A stretch of DNA of 7,197 nucleotides, from NCBI GenBank assembly GCA_002282555.1, contig NCJR01000096.1, forward strand, positions 1 through 7,197, given 5' to 3'. The DNA comes from Rhodobacterales bacterium 34-62-10 (GTDB taxonomy: Bacteria; Pseudomonadota; Alphaproteobacteria; Rhodobacterales; Rhodobacteraceae). The position numbers and the translations under genes were made by a program. Within the stretch, counting starts at the first letter, position 1; each line of letters begins with the position of its first letter. The notes beneath the pieces are model-generated. The model had not been told where the DNA came from and did not search any database. It saw only the letters and a program-made list of their open reading frames with translations. Of the stretch, positions 1 to 6,262 are shown one piece after another.

Positions 1-146
1 ATCGGGTCACCAAAGCGCCCCCCGGCCAGGATATTGAACAGGCTCTCGCGAGTGCGGTCACTGGTGGGGCGCAGGTGAGCGGCAGGGTCACCCTTGCCCA
101 CAGCGGCCAGTGCGCGGCCTCGAAAACGCCCCGCGACAATCCTCAC
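1..146 (-). CDS. rsmD: 16S rRNA (guanine(966)-N2)-methyltransferase RsmD, N-terminal part (partial)
   Basis: This is the first 48 or so codons of a gene that continues past the left edge. Reading the minus strand from a GTG at 144-146 gives an open frame to the edge that begins (V/M)RIVAGRFRGR and contains LRPTSDRTRESLFNIL. Both are hallmark N-terminal motifs of RsmD, which uses S-adenosylmethionine to methylate G966 of 16S rRNA in the small ribosomal subunit. The SAM-binding and catalytic motifs lie outside the window. The GTG shares four bases (GTGA, 143-146) with the TGA stop of the upstream oxidoreductase. I see no clear Shine-Dalgarno sequence before it, so translation is probably coupled to the upstream gene. 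The family call is strong despite the short fragment, because these motifs are highly conserved and start exactly where expected. Confidence 0.9.
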   Translation of the reverse strand, partial: MRIVAGRFRGRALAAVGKGDPAAHLRPTSDRTRESLFNILAGGRFGDP

Positions 147-1354
147 GCGGGCATCAGCGATTTCAGCGGTGTTTCGGGATCAGCAACGGCGGCAGGTGAT
201 GGCGACTGCCCCGCTTCGATCAGCCGCTTGCCGATCATATAGGCGCGCGGATCGTTCATCGCATCCACGGCCAGCAGGTCATGCCCACGGAAATACCAGA
301 CGGACTGGCTCCCCGGTTTGTCACCAGCCCGCACAACGGTGCGGTCATATCCAGCGTTCAATCCTGCAATCTGCAGCTTCACGTCATACTGATCCGACCA
401 GAACCAAGGTTTGGCGATATATGCCATGGCCGCGCCCATGATGTTCTCGGCCACGCATTCGGCCTGATCAATGGCATTGGGTACACTTTCCAAACGGATA
501 CGCCCGCCGCGCCATGGAAAGGATGCACAATCCCCCGCAGCCCAGATCGCCGGATCAGAAGTCCGGCCCTGCGCGTCCACCTTGATGCCGTTTTCGATCT
601 CCAGCCCCGCAGCCTCGGCCAATTCTGTCGCGGGAGAGATGCCGACGCCAACGATGACCAGATCGACCGCCAGCTCGGTCCCGTCACTCAGCCTTGCTCC
701 GGTGACCTGACCGTCACCCAGCAAACGATCCAGCCCCACGCCCTCGCGGATCGTTACGCCATGTGATTGATGCAGCGCCCGGAAGTAATCAGAAGTTTCG
801 GGTGCAGCGACCCTTTGCAAGATGCGGTCCGCCATCTCGACCAGCGTGACCTGCAAGCCGCGCTTGGCGGCAACGGCCGCCGCCTCAAGTCCGATATAAC
901 CACCGCCCACGATCAGCGCGCGATGGCCCGCCACCACATGCGGCGCCATCGCATCCACATCTGCCAGATCACGCACCACGAACACACCGCCCAACGCACC
1001 GCCGATACTGGCGGGCAGGCGGCGCGGCTCGGACCCCGTGGTCAGAACCAGATGATCATAGGCGATAACCTCATCTCCAAGATGCACATGGCGCGCCGCC
1101 CGGTCGATCCCCGTCACCCGCGTATTCAGGCGTAGATCGATGCCGTGTTCACCATAAAAACTCTCGGGCCGCAGGAACAGCCGGTCCAGCGTCATGTCGC
1201 CCAGCAGATAGGCCTTGGACAGGGGAGGGCGCTGATAGGGGGGCACTGCCTCGGCGCCGATCAACGTCACCTTTCCCTCGAAACCGGAGTTGCGCAATTT
1301 CGCCACAAGCGATGATCCGGCCTGCCCTGCGCCGATCACGACAACATGCGTCAT
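143..1354 (-). CDS. FAD/NAD-dependent oxidoreductase, ferredoxin-reductase type
   Basis: A 403-residue flavoprotein of the class that passes electrons from NAD(P)H to a ferredoxin (putidaredoxin-reductase or rhodocoxin-reductase type). The N-terminal FAD Rossmann motif is GAGQAG (residues 8-13). TTGSEPR (105-111) matches the conserved strand before the NAD domain, the second dinucleotide motif is GGGYIG (150-155), and AAGDC (272-276) is the second FAD-binding motif. The C-terminal part from about residue 320 fits the Reductase_C domain. There is no CxxC redox pair, so it is not a thioredoxin or glutathione reductase. Glu173 at the end of the second NAD-domain strand favours NADH over NADPH (inference). 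I chose the ATG at 1352-1354 because the FAD motif follows directly and an AAAAGGAG ribosome site sits 5 nt upstream; the frame stays open further upstream only as a shadow of the divergent gene. It overlaps rsmD by 4 bp. No ferredoxin or oxygenase partner is visible, so its electron acceptor is unknown. Confidence 0.92.
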   Translation of the reverse strand: MTHVVVIGAGQAGSSLVAKLRNSGFEGKVTLIGAEAVPPYQRPPLSKAYLLGDMTLDRLFLRPESFYGEHGIDLRLNTRVTGIDRAARHVHLGDEVIAYDHLVLTTGSEPRRLPASIGGALGGVFVVRDLADVDAMAPHVVAGHRALIVGGGYIGLEAAAVAAKRGLQVTLVEMADRILQRVAAPETSDYFRALHQSHGVTIREGVGLDRLLGDGQVTGARLSDGTELAVDLVIVGVGISPATELAEAAGLEIENGIKVDAQGRTSDPAIWAAGDCASFPWRGGRIRLESVPNAIDQAECVAENIMGAAMAYIAKPWFWSDQYDVKLQIAGLNAGYDRTVVRAGDKPGSQSVWYFRGHDLLAVDAMNDPRAYMIGKRLIEAGQSPSPAAVADPETPLKSLMPA

Positions 1355-1444
1355 GGCCACTCCTTTTCGAAAGTATTGGTTTCGCGTTGCGCGGCACCCT
1401 ATATCGGGGGCATCGGAAAACGCAAACCCAAGGTGAGGGACGCT
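1355..1444. promoter_or_regulatory. Divergent promoter region between reductase and peroxiredoxin
   Basis: These 90 bases separate two genes transcribed away from each other, so both promoters should lie here. For the plus strand (peroxiredoxin), TTGGTT at 1377-1382 and TATATC at 1400-1405 are 17 bp apart and make a plausible but imperfect sigma-70 pair. For the minus strand the same AT core reads GATATAGG, with TTGCGT upstream at about 14-16 bp depending on the -10 register, which is weaker. The core CCCTATATCGGG (1397-1408) is nearly palindromic, so the two promoters may overlap. The ribosome sites are AAAAGGAG on the minus strand (about 1360-1368) and GAGGGA at 1435-1440 on the plus strand. 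Promoter assignments are by eye. Confidence 0.45.
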
Positions 1445-1933
1445 ATGACGATTTCGACAGGGGCCAAGCTGCCCGACGCGACACTTGTGAAAATGGGTGA
1501 AAAAGGGCCGGAAGCCGTGGCACTGGCCGACAAACTGAAGGGTCGCAAAGTCGCCCTTTTCGCCGTGCCGGGTGCCTTTACGCCCACCTGCCATTCCGCC
1601 CATGTGCCCAGTTTCATCCGGACCAAGGATCAGTTCGCCGCCAAAGGCGTGGACGAGATCATCTGCATCAGCGTCAATGATCCCTTCGTGATGAAGGCAT
1701 GGGGTGAAGCGACCGGCGCAACGGCTGCCGGGATCACCATGCTCTCGGACGCGTCCAGCGAATTCACCAAGGCAATCGGCATGAACTTCGACGCGCCGCC
1801 TGCCGGCTTGGTCGCACGCTCCAAGCGTTATGCGATGCTGGTCGAGGACGGCGTCGTCACCGTATTCCACCCCGAAGAAAGCCCCGGCACCTGCGAGGTT
1901 TCCGGTGGTGAGGCGTTGCTGGCGGCGATCTGA
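1445..1933 (+). CDS. Peroxiredoxin, Prx5/PrxII type (thiol peroxidase)
   Basis: A 162-residue peroxiredoxin that reduces hydrogen peroxide and alkyl hydroperoxides using a thiol; it has no signal peptide and so acts in the cytoplasm. The active-site motif PGAFTPTC places the peroxidatic cysteine at Cys49, with Thr46 and the conserved Arg125 (ARSKRYAML) completing the catalytic set. Cys74 (IICISVNDPFVM) aligns with the second cysteine of plant PrxII, and Cys150 (PGTCEVSGGE) lies where animal Prx5 carries its resolving cysteine. No glutaredoxin domain is fused. I chose the ATG at 1445 because the family's N-terminus begins there and a GAGGGA ribosome site precedes it; an upstream in-frame ATG at 1346 lies across the start of the divergent gene and codes for nothing family-like. 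It is the only plus-strand gene here, divergent from the flavin reductase and convergent with ohr. Confidence 0.95.
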   Translation: MTISTGAKLPDATLVKMGEKGPEAVALADKLKGRKVALFAVPGAFTPTCHSAHVPSFIRTKDQFAAKGVDEIICISVNDPFVMKAWGEATGATAAGITMLSDASSEFTKAIGMNFDAPPAGLVARSKRYAMLVEDGVVTVFHPEESPGTCEVSGGEALLAAI

Positions 1934-1952
1934 TCCAGGCTCGCATCATAAG

Positions 1953-1983
1953 AAAACCCCCGTCGGCGCAAACCGGCGGGGGT
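1953..1983. terminator. Shared hairpin terminator between the convergent peroxiredoxin and ohr genes
   Basis: The arms 1956-1966 and 1973-1983 form an 11-bp GC-rich stem with one G-U wobble and a six-base loop (CGCAAA). On the minus strand the stem is followed by TTTTCTTAT, so it is a good intrinsic terminator for ohr. In the plus direction the stem is followed by GTCCAAA without a U run, so termination of the peroxiredoxin transcript there would be weaker or use Rho. Confidence 0.85.
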
Positions 1984-2012
1984 GTCCAAACGTGCCTTCC
2001 CTTTGCGGGCAT

Positions 2013-2441
2013 TCAGCCGCGCGACAGGCTCACATTGATGTTGTTTTGTGTAGCGTGCGAATAGGGGCACACGACATGCGCCTTGGCGATCAAGTCGTCC
2101 GCCACGTCATGCTCGATCCCCGGCAAAGTGACAGTCAAAGCCACATCCAGCCCGAAACCGCCCCCATCAGCGCGCGGTCCGATACCCACATCGGCAGTCA
2201 CGGTCGCTTCGGCGGGAACCTTGACCTTGGCTTGTGCCGCCACGAACTTGAGCGCGCCCAGAAAGCAAGCAGCATAGCCGGTCGCGAACAACTGTTCGGG
2301 GTTCACGCCGTCTCCACCTGCGCCACCCAGTTCCTTCGGAGTCACTAGCTTGACATCCACGGCCCGGTCCTTGGTTGCAGAATGGCCGTCCCGACCTCCG
2401 GTTGCAGTGGCTTGCGTGCGGTATTTCACATCGACTGTCAT
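2013..2441 (-). CDS. ohr: Organic hydroperoxide resistance protein Ohr (OsmC/Ohr family)
   Basis: A 142-residue cytoplasmic thiol peroxidase that detoxifies organic and fatty-acid hydroperoxides, in studied members using lipoyl-protein thiols as reductant. Family hallmarks are NPEQLFATGYAACF (residues 47-60) and CPYSHATQNNI (125-135). The two redox cysteines are Cys59 and Cys125, and Arg17 and Glu49 match the conserved residues that activate the peroxidatic cysteine. Length is typical for Ohr, and the cysteine spacing and CPYS motif separate it from OsmC proper. I chose the ATG at 2439-2441 because GGAAAGGA lies 8 nt upstream; the in-frame GTG at 2484-2486 falls inside the promoter/operator. 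Its terminator is shared with the convergent peroxiredoxin. No ohrR regulator gene lies next to it in the window. Confidence 0.95.
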   Translation of the reverse strand: MTVDVKYRTQATATGGRDGHSATKDRAVDVKLVTPKELGGAGGDGVNPEQLFATGYAACFLGALKFVAAQAKVKVPAEATVTADVGIGPRADGGGFGLDVALTVTLPGIEHDVADDLIAKAHVVCPYSHATQNNINVSLSRG

Positions 2442-2475
2442 CTCGCGTGTCCTTTCCAAATCAAATCGCTGACGC

Positions 2476-2505
2476 TTATATCGCACACGATATAATTTTA
2501 TTCAA
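2476..2505 (-). promoter_or_regulatory. ohr promoter with an OhrR/MarR-like operator palindrome
   Basis: On the minus strand TTGAAT (2500-2505) and GATATA (2477-2482) are exactly 17 bp apart, a good sigma-70-type promoter about 35 nt upstream of the ohr start. Across the -10 box and spacer lies a perfect inverted repeat: arm TTATATCG at 2476-2483, four-base spacer, arm CGATATAA at 2488-2495. An AT-rich dyad overlapping the promoter is what is expected for a repressor of the MarR family, and OhrR is the usual regulator of ohr. The dyad is directly visible; the identity of the binding protein is inference. Confidence 0.7.
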
Positions 2506-2538
2506 GTCATGATCCCGTGACGACACGCCTTTGCCTTG

Positions 2539-3381
2539 TCATGCAGCGTTGATCATTGTCCTTGTGGGAAAGGGAATTTCGACCCCGCCTGCGTCTAGCG
2601 CCTCTTTCACGGCACGTTTCATGTCGGCCTGATACTGGAAATAATCATCCGAAGAGCACCACACGCGCACCAGAAAATCGACCGAGAAATCGCCAAGATT
2701 ATTGACCTGCACAAAGGGTGCAGGCTCGGTCATCGAGCGCGGATCAGCCATGATCGTGTCACGGATAATGCCTTCCGCCCGCTTGAGGTCAGCCCCATAG
2801 GAAACGCCGAACACCCATTCCGCGCGGCGGGTGGCATAGGCTGAATAATTGGTGATCACATTGCCCCAGACCTGACTGTTGGGGATGATGATCTGCACAT
2901 TGTCCAACGAGGACAGCTCGGTACAATTCAGCGATATCTCCTGAACCGTGCCCATCTGTCCCGCGACTTCGACGAAATCGCCGTTCTTGAAGGGACGAAA
3001 CAGGATGATCATCACCCCTGCTGCAACATTCGACAGCGTGCCCTGCAAGGCCAGACCGATGGCCAGACCCGCAGCACCGATGACCGCCACGATCGACGTG
3101 GTCTGGATCCCGAATGTGTTCAGGACGAACAAAGCCGCGAAAGCAAGGATCACGTATCGCAGGATATTGCCCAGAAAACTGAACAATGTCGCATCCAGCC
3201 GCCCATATCGGCGTGACAACCCGATCACCCTGTTCCGCGCCCAACTGGCAAGGAAAAAACCACCCAGAACAATCGCCAGCGCGCCGACGAAAGATCCGGC
3301 GATCGTTGCCAGAAATTGCAGTGTCAGCACGTCGGCCAGCGTGGTTCCGTTCCAAAGCTCGGTGGTCATCAGGTTCTGCAT
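2539..3381 (-). CDS. mscS: Small-conductance mechanosensitive channel, MscS family
   Basis: A 280-residue inner-membrane channel, close to the length of E. coli MscS (286), that opens on membrane tension to release solutes during hypo-osmotic shock. Hydrophobic segments at about 22-47, 70-90 and 95-128 fit the three transmembrane helices. The pore helix carries GAAGLAIGLALQG (102-114); Leu106 and Leu110 match the pore-closing leucines, and Gly114 and Gly122 match the hinge positions Gly113 and Gly121 of E. coli MscS. The beta domain follows (RPFKNGDFVEVAGQMGTV), then the alpha/beta vestibule, ending in the typical EIPFPTRT strand. The ATG at 3379-3381 has AAGGA about 14 nt upstream, slightly long; Met5 is a possible alternative start. 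It is the last gene of the ridA-to-mscS run, 32 bp after the pterin dehydratase gene. Confidence 0.95.
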   Translation of the reverse strand: MQNLMTTELWNGTTLADVLTLQFLATIAGSFVGALAIVLGGFFLASWARNRVIGLSRRYGRLDATLFSFLGNILRYVILAFAALFVLNTFGIQTTSIVAVIGAAGLAIGLALQGTLSNVAAGVMIILFRPFKNGDFVEVAGQMGTVQEISLNCTELSSLDNVQIIIPNSQVWGNVITNYSAYATRRAEWVFGVSYGADLKRAEGIIRDTIMADPRSMTEPAPFVQVNNLGDFSVDFLVRVWCSSDDYFQYQADMKRAVKEALDAGGVEIPFPTRTMINAA

Positions 3382-3413
3382 GGGTCTGTCTTTGTCCTTC
3401 TCTCAGTTCTCAG

Positions 3414-3704
3414 TCAAAGGCTGTCCATCTTGCGGGCAAGCTTGGCATCCAGCGCGGACAAACCATCCACGTCATGGGTCGTCAGCACAACGGTTACGGT
3501 TTTGTAAACGTTGGACCATTCCGGGTGATGCCCCCATTTCTCGGCCCAAAGTGCCGCCTGTGTCATCCAGCCGAAAGCCTCGGTGAAATCCTTGAACTGG
3601 AAGGTTTTGGTGATGGCGTCACGACCTTCGACCATGTGCCAGCCGTTCTCGAACAGCGGCTCAAGCATTGTCTTGCGGCCCGTATCGCTGAGGCGTTCGG
3701 TCAT
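3414..3704 (-). CDS. phhB: Pterin-4a-carbinolamine dehydratase (PCD/DCoH)
   Basis: A 96-residue enzyme that dehydrates 4a-hydroxytetrahydrobiopterin to quinonoid dihydropterin, recycling the cofactor of aromatic amino-acid hydroxylases. The family signature is visible as EKWGHHPEW (residues 55-63), Tyr67, His77 and Asp86; His59, His60 and His77 are the expected active-site histidines. Length is typical. Its ATG (3702-3704) overlaps the TGA of the upstream acyltransferase gene in an ATGA arrangement, and that upstream gene supplies GGAGGAACAGGA-like sequence just before it, so translation is likely coupled. No phenylalanine hydroxylase gene is in the window, so the pterin it recycles is unknown; in some bacteria PCD homologues have been linked to other pterin chemistry, including molybdopterin. 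Confidence 0.93.
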   Translation of the reverse strand: MTERLSDTGRKTMLEPLFENGWHMVEGRDAITKTFQFKDFTEAFGWMTQAALWAEKWGHHPEWSNVYKTVTVVLTTHDVDGLSALDAKLARKMDSL

Positions 3705-4888
3705 TCCTGTTCCTCCACATGTGATTTTCTGAACGGACCATAAGCCGTCAGAACCTCGATGTCTTCCTCAACCGCGCGGCGTTCCGCGGCCAGATAATTT
3801 GCAACCGCCTCGGCAAAGCCGGGTTCGCGCACCCAGTGCAGCGAATGGATCGGCACCGGAAGATAGCCGCGCGCCAACTTGTGCTCGCCCTGCGCGCCTG
3901 CCTCGACCCGCGCCAAGCCTTTGGCGATGGCAAAGTCCATCGCACGATAATAGCAGACCTCGAAATGCAGGCAGGGGTGATCCTCGACACAGCCCCAGTA
4001 ACGGCCGAAAAGCGCCTGCCGCCCAATGAAATTTAGCGCCCCTGCAACCGGAACCCCGTCCCGCATCGCCAGTACCAGCAGCATGTCGTCGCGCAATGTC
4101 TCATGGGCAATGTCAAAGAACCGCCGCGTCAGATAGGGCGTGCCCCATTTCCGCGCGCCTGTATCCTGATAGAACCGCCAGAAATACTCCCAATGCCACG
4201 GCTCGATCTGATCGCCCGTCAGCGATACGATCTGCCCCCCAAAGGCATTGGCCCGCTCGCGTTCCTTCCGGATCATCTTGCGCTTGCGCGATGACAGTGA
4301 CGCTAGAAATCCGTCAAAATCGGCGTAGCTGTCATTCTCCCAGTGATACTGCTGCGTCACCCGGCGGAGCAGACCCAAAGCTTCGCCCGCCTCGGCCTCG
4401 GCCTGCGTGCAGAATGTCACATGCAGGGACGACAGGCTATTATTGGCGGTCAGTTCAACTGCACCTTGCACCAAAGCCGCGATGCCGGTTTCAGTAAACC
4501 CTGGCCGGGTCAGAAACCGTCGTCCTGTGGCGGGCGTGAAGGGAACCGCAATCTGAAGCTTGGGATAGTACCGCCCGCCCGCGCGTTCATAGGCATGCGC
4601 CCAATTGTGATCAAAGATATATTCGCCCTGACTGTGTGACTTGGCATACATCGGGGCGCAAGCGATCAACTGGCCACCCTGACGCGCCGTCAGATAACGC
4701 GGTTGCCAGCCGGACCCCGTCCCCACCGACCCGCTCTGCTCCAACGCGCTCAGGAACCGCCATGTGGTGAAGGGATCCTCAGGACGCCCACCATCCGCCG
4801 CCTCGGGGCAGGCGCAAGCGTCCCAGTCGGCTTGCGCCACTTCAGAGATGCTGCCCAACATGGCTATCTCGATCGTATCGTCCTTCAT
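3701..4888 (-). CDS. FemAB-like / COG3146 GNAT-fold acyltransferase
   Basis: A 395-residue protein of the DUF482/COG3146 family (FemAB_like, annotated in databases as peptidoglycan biosynthesis/recognition or GNAT acetyltransferase). Recognisable family segments are [16 protein letters not shown] near residues 38-53, the [18 protein letters not shown] block near 196-213, a [13 protein letters not shown] segment in the second acyltransferase-like half and [13 protein letters not shown] near the C-terminus. No signal peptide or membrane helix is visible, so it is probably cytoplasmic. The real substrate is not established for most members; similarity to FemAB enzymes, which add amino acids to peptidoglycan precursors, is only fold-level. 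The ATG at 4886-4888 has AAGAGGG 9 nt upstream. It starts 52 bp after the phosphodiesterase gene and overlaps phhB by 4 bp. Residues Cys25 and Cys27 in the N-terminus are not part of a motif I know. Confidence 0.85.
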   Translation of the reverse strand: MKDDTIEIAMLGSISEVAQADWDACACPEAADGGRPEDPFTTWRFLSALEQSGSVGTGSGWQPRYLTARQGGQLIACAPMYAKSHSQGEYIFDHNWAHAYERAGGRYYPKLQIAVPFTPATGRRFLTRPGFTETGIAALVQGAVELTANNSLSSLHVTFCTQAEAEAGEALGLLRRVTQQYHWENDSYADFDGFLASLSSRKRKMIRKERERANAFGGQIVSLTGDQIEPWHWEYFWRFYQDTGARKWGTPYLTRRFFDIAHETLRDDMLLVLAMRDGVPVAGALNFIGRQALFGRYWGCVEDHPCLHFEVCYYRAMDFAIAKGLARVEAGAQGEHKLARGYLPVPIHSLHWVREPGFAEAVANYLAAERRAVEEDIEVLTAYGPFRKSHVEEQE

Positions 4889-4940
4889 AGCGGCGCGCCC
4901 TCTTGCTGCACCCTTCTATCTGGGGCCGTAACAGGGTCGA

Positions 4941-5708
4941 TCAAGCCGGGATTTCTGCGGCATAGCCCTCGAATGTGACATTCTGTGCAATGCGGCGCGC
5001 CTCATGCTCGGCCGCCGCTGACCGGATCGTCCAACACAGAATCGCCGCCCCCCGCGCCCTGAGGTCTGCGACACGGGCCGCGCCCAGATCACTGGCCTGA
5101 TGGCTGATGAAACAGGCTTTTGCCGCGTCATAGTCAGGAATATCCCTCAACCGCGCACGAGTGCCCGCAGGCAGCAGCGGCCAATCCTTCTCCGTATAGT
5201 TGCAAGTGGTCAGCCCACGCTGAATATCAGGGGCCAGCCCCGCCATTGCGATCATGGAATGGGGGTTGAATGACATGACCGCGACAGGACCGTCATATCC
5301 GTCCAGTGCGCGTGCGGTTGCCGCCTCCAACGCACCGACGCTGCCGCCCATGGCCCCGTCCTGATCTTTGATCTCGATCAGCAGCGGCACACGGCCCGCG
5401 ACCTGCGCCAAGACTTGGGCCAACGTGGGAATCGTATCGGTCCCACCTTTGAGCGTGATCTGCCCCAGATCCGCAGCACTGCGCTGGCGAACCGGACCGG
5501 TCTCGGTTGTCAGTCGTTTCAGATCATAGTCATGAAATACCATCGCCACCCCGTCCGAGGACAGTTGGAGGTCAATCTCGATCCCGTAGCCGGCGGCACA
5601 GGCCGCTTCGATCGCGGCTGGCGAATTTTCCGGGCGTCCTGCGGTCACATCATGCAGGGCGCGATGGGCAATCGGGGCCTTCAGAAAGGCATCGGGCAGG
5701 CGGTTCAT
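4941..5708 (-). CDS. Glycerophosphodiester phosphodiesterase (GDPD family)
   Basis: A 255-residue TIM-barrel enzyme that hydrolyses glycerophosphodiesters from phospholipid turnover to glycerol 3-phosphate and an alcohol. Catalytic and metal-binding motifs are in the expected order: AHR (His15, Arg16), PENS (Glu27), EIDLQLSSDG (Glu44, Asp46), VFHD (His59), LLIEIKD (Glu112, Lys114) and ILCWTI near the C-terminus. No signal peptide is visible, so it resembles the cytosolic UgpQ group rather than periplasmic GlpQ. The usual glycine after AHR is replaced by alanine, a mild variation. Its ATG (5706-5708) overlaps the TGA of the RidA-family gene (ATGA), so translation is likely coupled. No transporter for glycerophosphodiesters is next to it. 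Confidence 0.93.
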   Translation of the reverse strand: MNRLPDAFLKAPIAHRALHDVTAGRPENSPAAIEAACAAGYGIEIDLQLSSDGVAMVFHDYDLKRLTTETGPVRQRSAADLGQITLKGGTDTIPTLAQVLAQVAGRVPLLIEIKDQDGAMGGSVGALEAATARALDGYDGPVAVMSFNPHSMIAMAGLAPDIQRGLTTCNYTEKDWPLLPAGTRARLRDIPDYDAAKACFISHQASDLGAARVADLRARGAAILCWTIRSAAAEHEARRIAQNVTFEGYAAEIPA

Positions 5709-6169
5709 CTGATCTGGAAAATGGCTTCGATTTCAACAGCCACACCCAAAGGCAAGGATGCAGCAGACACGGCCGAGCGCGAATGGCGACCGATGTCGCC
5801 CAACGCCTCGACAAGGAAATCCGAGGCACCGTTGATCACCTTGGGTTGATCGGTGAAATCCGGGGTCGAATTGACGAACCCTGTCAGCTTCACAACCCGC
5901 ACCAAACGGTCGATGTCACCATCACAGGCGGCTTTCAACTGCGCCAGCAGGCTGATCGCGCAGGCTTTGGCAGCGGCGGCACCAGCAGCCACATCCATTC
6001 CCTCGCCCAGTTTGCCCGTGATCAGACCATCTGGCCCATTCGAGATCTGCCCAGACACGAACACAAGATCGCCCGTCTGCACGAAAGGGACATAATTCGC
6101 GGCGGGCGCGGGCGCTGCGGGCAGGGTAACGCCAAGGGCAGCGAGGCGGGTTTCAATGGCACTGGTCAT
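5705..6169 (-). CDS. RidA family protein (YjgF/YER057c/UK114, long PF14588-type subgroup)
   Basis: A 154-residue protein of the Rid superfamily. Archetypal RidA deaminates reactive enamine/imine intermediates from pyridoxal-phosphate enzymes. This sequence belongs to a longer subgroup that starts RLAALGVTLPAAPAPAANYVPFV and carries VFVSGQI and TDQPKVINGASD, matching PF14588 rather than the 128-residue RidA type. Arg131 in HSRSAV and Glu146 in VEIEA align with RidA Arg105 and Glu120, so the imine-hydrolysis residues appear to be kept, though activity of this subgroup is less well established. The ATG at 6167-6169 has an AAGGAG ribosome site 7 nt upstream. It is the first gene of a run continuing through gdpD, the acyltransferase, phhB and mscS. 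Confidence 0.92.
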   Translation of the reverse strand: MTSAIETRLAALGVTLPAAPAPAANYVPFVQTGDLVFVSGQISNGPDGLITGKLGEGMDVAAGAAAAKACAISLLAQLKAACDGDIDRLVRVVKLTGFVNSTPDFTDQPKVINGASDFLVEALGDIGRHSRSAVSAASLPLGVAVEIEAIFQIR

Positions 6170-6262
6170 GGCGGTGCTCCTTGTCTGACAGGTTATTTTG
6201 ACAAGACGCTAGCGATCTTCCGCAGGGATTGGAACCCGAAAGAAGGCGCCGTCGAACAGTCC
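6170..6262. other. Intergenic region upstream of the ridA-gdpD-acyltransferase-phhB-mscS run
   Basis: These 93 bases separate the HlyD-family gene from the RidA gene, both on the minus strand. The AAGGAG ribosome site of the RidA gene lies near 6177-6182. Short dyads are visible: TGTCTGACA at 6182-6190 and CGCTAGCG at 6207-6214. I see no convincing sigma-70 pair and no hairpin with a U run. The promoter for the five-gene run probably lies here, but I cannot place it. Confidence 0.35.

Noticed and set aside
94..766. Overlapping plus-strand open frames opposite the flavin reductase and rsmD
   Set aside because: They are antisense to well-supported genes, have low-complexity Arg/Pro/Ser-rich translations, and have no ribosome sites that stand out.
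1355..1870. N-terminal extension of the flavin reductase frame upstream to 1870
   Set aside because: The extra 172 residues lie antisense to the peroxiredoxin, match no domain, and the FAD motif plus a good ribosome site fix the start at 1354.
2442..2486. Longer Ohr starting at a GTG at 2486
   Set aside because: That start falls inside the promoter and operator dyad; the ATG at 2441 has a ribosome site and gives the family's normal length.
2506..2521. Hairpin GTCATG/CGTGAC as a terminator for mscS
   Set aside because: The stem is short, carries a C-A mismatch in the minus-strand transcript, and is not followed by a U run.
2948..3743. Plus-strand frames opposite mscS and phhB
   Set aside because: They are shadows of the conserved MscS and PCD coding sequences on the minus strand, with no recognisable domain.
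6182..6214. Short dyads TGTCTGACA and CGCTAGCG as regulator sites for the RidA operon
   Set aside because: Each is only 8-9 bp, which is expected by chance, and no promoter could be fixed beside them.
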